Program-made: the position numbers and the translations under genes | Notes under the pieces: model-generated | The model's database searches: none | What the model saw: only the letters and a program-made list of their open reading frames with translations | Told to the model about the DNA's origin: nothing | NCBI RefSeq assembly: GCF_024171955.1 | Contig: NZ_JAMTCS010000018.1 | Span: 1 to 64,000, forward strand | Source: Promicromonospora thailandica | Lineage (GTDB): Bacteria; Actinomycetota; Actinomycetes; Actinomycetales; Cellulomonadaceae | Length of the DNA stretch: 64,000 bases | Reading direction: 5' to 3' | Part shown: positions 62,336 to 64,000 of the stretch, piece by piece | Layout of the letters: each line of letters starts with the position of its first letter | Position numbering within the stretch: position 1 is the first letter of the stretch

Positions 62336-62372
62336 CGAGGCCCACCGGTGCACCCCGCACCGGTGGGCCTCG
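62336..62372 (+). terminator. 16-bp hairpin after the LVIVD gene
   Basis: Arms 62336-62351 and 62357-62372 pair over 16 bp (CGAGGCCCACCGGTGC) with a 5-nt loop. No U-tract. Confidence 0.65.
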
Positions 62373-62394
62373 CCCGTCCGCCGTCGTCCCTCCT

Positions 62395-62456
62395 CTTCGA
62401 GACCGAGGTTGCTTCGCTCTGAGCGGCCGCAAAGCGAAGCAACCTCGGTCTCGAAG
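62395..62456. repeat. 24-bp perfect inverted repeat (extra hairpin)
   Basis: Arms 62395-62418 and 62433-62456 match exactly over 24 bp (beginning CTTCGAGACCGAGG) around a 14-nt loop. It follows the terminator closely and precedes the second DUF305 gene by 60 nt. It may be a mobile palindromic element or a second terminator. Confidence 0.7.
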
Positions 62457-62516
62457 GTGGGCATGAGGGGTTTCCGTGATGGCGCGGACGGCGCTTCGTG
62501 TGGGAACCTCCCGGAC

Positions 62517-63290
62517 ATGACGCGCCAGCACTCGACGACCGAGGAGACCACCCCGCCGTCGGGCGACACGGCCGGCGAGGCGGCGCCGCCGTCCGCCTAC
62601 GGCCTGGGACGGCGGCTGCGGATCATGGGCGCCGTCCTCGCGGGCGGCCTGGCCGTGACGCTCGCGCTGCTGCTGTGGCTCGGCGTGTTCGTGCCGGCCA
62701 AGCAGGAGGCCGCCGGGTACTCCGACGCGGACTCCTCCTACGCCGCGACCGCGATCGAGCACAACGCGCAGGCGGTGCAGCTCGCGGCGCTCGCGCCCGG
62801 ACGGTCGGACGACGACGCCGTGCTCGCCCTGGCCGTCGAGGTGGGCGAGGCGTCGGCGGGCCGGGTCCGGCTGCTCGCCGACTGGCTGGAGGCGCGGGAC
62901 ATCCCGGTGCCGCCGTCAGGCCGCGAGGCGCTGGCGCTGGCCGAGAACGGGCTGGAGACCGAGCTGCCCGACGACGGCAGCGGCCCCCGCGCGGGCTCGA
63001 CCGCGCACTCCCACGAGGGCGGCAACCACGGCATGCTCACCGACGAGCAGGTCAACGGGATCGCCGCCCTGACCGCCACGGACTTCGACATCGCCCTCCT
63101 CGCCGCGCTCGTCGAGCACCACTACGGCGGGCTGCAGCCGGCCGACGAGGAGATCGAGAACGGCAAGGACGCCGAGGCCATGGCGCTGGCGCAGGCCGAG
63201 GCCGACGCCATCCGCGTCGAGGTCGAGGACGTCCGCGACCTGCTCGCCTCGGTGGGCGGGCCGGGTTCCACGAACGACCAGACGAGCTGA
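62517..63290 (+). CDS. DUF305 membrane-anchored protein
   Basis: 257 aa. ATG at 62517. The cytoplasmic N-terminus and a membrane helix (IMGAVLAGGLAVTLALLLWLGVFV) make it a type II anchored protein rather than a lipoprotein. The DUF305 pattern is weaker than in its neighbour: one His (AIEHNAQAVQLAAL) and HH (LVEHHYGGLQPAD), with HSHEGGNHGMLTD between. Probably extracytoplasmic metal or redox role, by analogy. Confidence 0.8.
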   Translation: MTRQHSTTEETTPPSGDTAGEAAPPSAYGLGRRLRIMGAVLAGGLAVTLALLLWLGVFVPAKQEAAGYSDADSSYAATAIEHNAQAVQLAALAPGRSDDDAVLALAVEVGEASAGRVRLLADWLEARDIPVPPSGREALALAENGLETELPDDGSGPRAGSTAHSHEGGNHGMLTDEQVNGIAALTATDFDIALLAALVEHHYGGLQPADEEIENGKDAEAMALAQAEADAIRVEVEDVRDLLASVGGPGSTNDQTS

Positions 63291-63297
63291 GACAGGC

Positions 63298-64000
63298 CTA
63301 CGGCGCCGTCACGAAGATGTCGAACAGCTCGGGGTGGTGCCCGTGCACCAGCACGCCGAACACCACGGCGTCGAACAGCAGGTGCACGGCCACCACGTAG
63401 CTGAGCGACTTGAACTTCGCGAAGATCCAGCCCTGGACCAGGGCGAACGGCACGGTCAGCAGCGGGCCCCACTCGCGGTAGCCGAGCTCCCAGAGGAACG
63501 ACACGAAGATGATCGACTGCAGCACGTTGGCCTGCCACACCGGGAAGTGCGTGCAGTACAGGGCGAACACCACGCAGATGAAGAACAGCTCGTCCCAGAT
63601 GCCCACGGCGTTCACGCCCACGAACAGGCGCCAGATGTCCTGCGACCCCTCCAGGTCGGGCCAGTTCAGGTAGGCGCCCGACCCTAGGAAGTAGAACGGC
63701 AGCACCAGGTAGCCCACCGCGACCACGACGACCAGGTAGGTCCACTGCCCACGGCCCCAGCGGCGTCCGGTCGCCACGGGGAACCGGATGGTGTCCTGCT
63801 TCAGCACGAACCGCGACAGCGCCCACGGCACGAGCACGGCCCCGCCGAGCGCGAGCGTGAACCGCAGCATCCCGGCGTCCGACAGGTCGGCCTCGAGGGA
63901 GATCAGCGAGATGATCCCCATGCCCACACCGACCAGCGCCAGGTCGCGCCCGAGCGCGCGGTCGGCCCAGAGCCCCAGCACGATGCCCAGCACGAGCGGC
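63298..64000 (-). CDS. CPBP-like intramembrane protein, N-terminus beyond window
   Basis: The last ~234 residues are visible with about seven membrane helices; the reading frame stays open to base 64000, so the start lies outside. Motifs of the CPBP (Abi/Rce1) family are degenerate: WDELFFICV in place of EExxxR, FLWELGYREWG in place of FxxxH, and AVHLLFDAV giving HxxxD. The changed first motif (D-E and Ile for Arg) makes protease activity doubtful. It converges on the DUF305 gene with a 7-nt gap. Confidence 0.65.
   Translation of the reverse strand, partial: PLVLGIVLGLWADRALGRDLALVGVGMGIISLISLEADLSDAGMLRFTLALGGAVLVPWALSRFVLKQDTIRFPVATGRRWGRGQWTYLVVVVAVGYLVLPFYFLGSGAYLNWPDLEGSQDIWRLFVGVNAVGIWDELFFICVVFALYCTHFPVWQANVLQSIIFVSFLWELGYREWGPLLTVPFALVQGWIFAKFKSLSYVVAVHLLFDAVVFGVLVHGHHPELFDIFVTAP

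Overview
The window reads as chromosomal DNA from a very GC-rich actinobacterium. GC-rich codons, a PadR-linked inositol-3-phosphate synthase (which feeds phosphatidylinositol and mycothiol), an F420-type nitroreductase fold, a c-di-AMP riboswitch upstream of an NlpC/P60 gene, and many leaderless promoters (a TANNNT box 6-8 nt before the start codon) all point this way. Gene content (GH2 beta-galactosidase, UxuA, tandem PASTA-PBPs, ROK-regulated sugar ABC importer) fits Micrococcales of the Cellulomonadaceae/Promicromonosporaceae type. The family assignment is an inference. No rRNA, tRNA, CRISPR array, transposase or prophage gene was recognised.

Layout. 1-3244: the end of a sigma factor, a small unknown gene, an intergenic region with three hairpin repeats, then a leader peptide/attenuator and a leucyl-tRNA synthetase without the CP1 editing domain. 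3251-9521: a one-domain voltage-gated cation channel, a small stress membrane protein and lipoprotein pair, and two NlpC/P60 hydrolases (one under a ydaO riboswitch) around a polytopic membrane protein and a subtilase. 9809-19612: SRPBCC, AlkZ/YcaQ-like and GNAT genes, two convergent cytochromes P450 (one lacking the K-helix Arg), an FBP zinc-finger protein, a TipAS-only protein, DUF3817, and an EamA exporter divergent from a MocR regulator whose start codon overlaps it. 19756-36443: beta-galactosidase, mannonate dehydratase, DinB, RDD, an OYE/quinone reductase operon opposite a MarR regulator, DUF1206, AI-2E-type transporter, SnoaL/HTH pair, esterase, and dnaB divergent from a MATE exporter across a phased array of DnaA boxes. 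36462-49231: winged-helix regulator, a 1362-aa subtilase, PadR-ino1, and two tandem PASTA class A PBPs. 49420-51149: the rpsF-ssb-rpsR-rplI operon. 51337-57190: a GH63-like hydrolase facing an ABC sugar importer with a ROK regulator. 57414-64000: an 821-aa protein built almost wholly of xxxLxxG heptads, two DUF305 proteins flanking an LVIVD-repeat secreted protein, and the start-less part of a CPBP-like membrane protein.

Working together. Cell-envelope maintenance is the strongest theme (two PBPs, two NlpC hydrolases, secreted subtilases, the xxxLxxG protein, inositol synthesis). Carbohydrate use is the second (LacZ, UxuA, GH63/ABC/ROK). Gene ends are often marked by long, nearly perfect hairpins without U-tracts. 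One palindrome family recurs at 29436-29493, 29624-29681 and 51248-51311.

The best candidates for something undescribed are the editing-less LeuRS with its leaderless Leu-codon attenuator, the DnaA-box array between dnaB and the MATE gene, the xxxLxxG protein, and the dispersed palindrome family.
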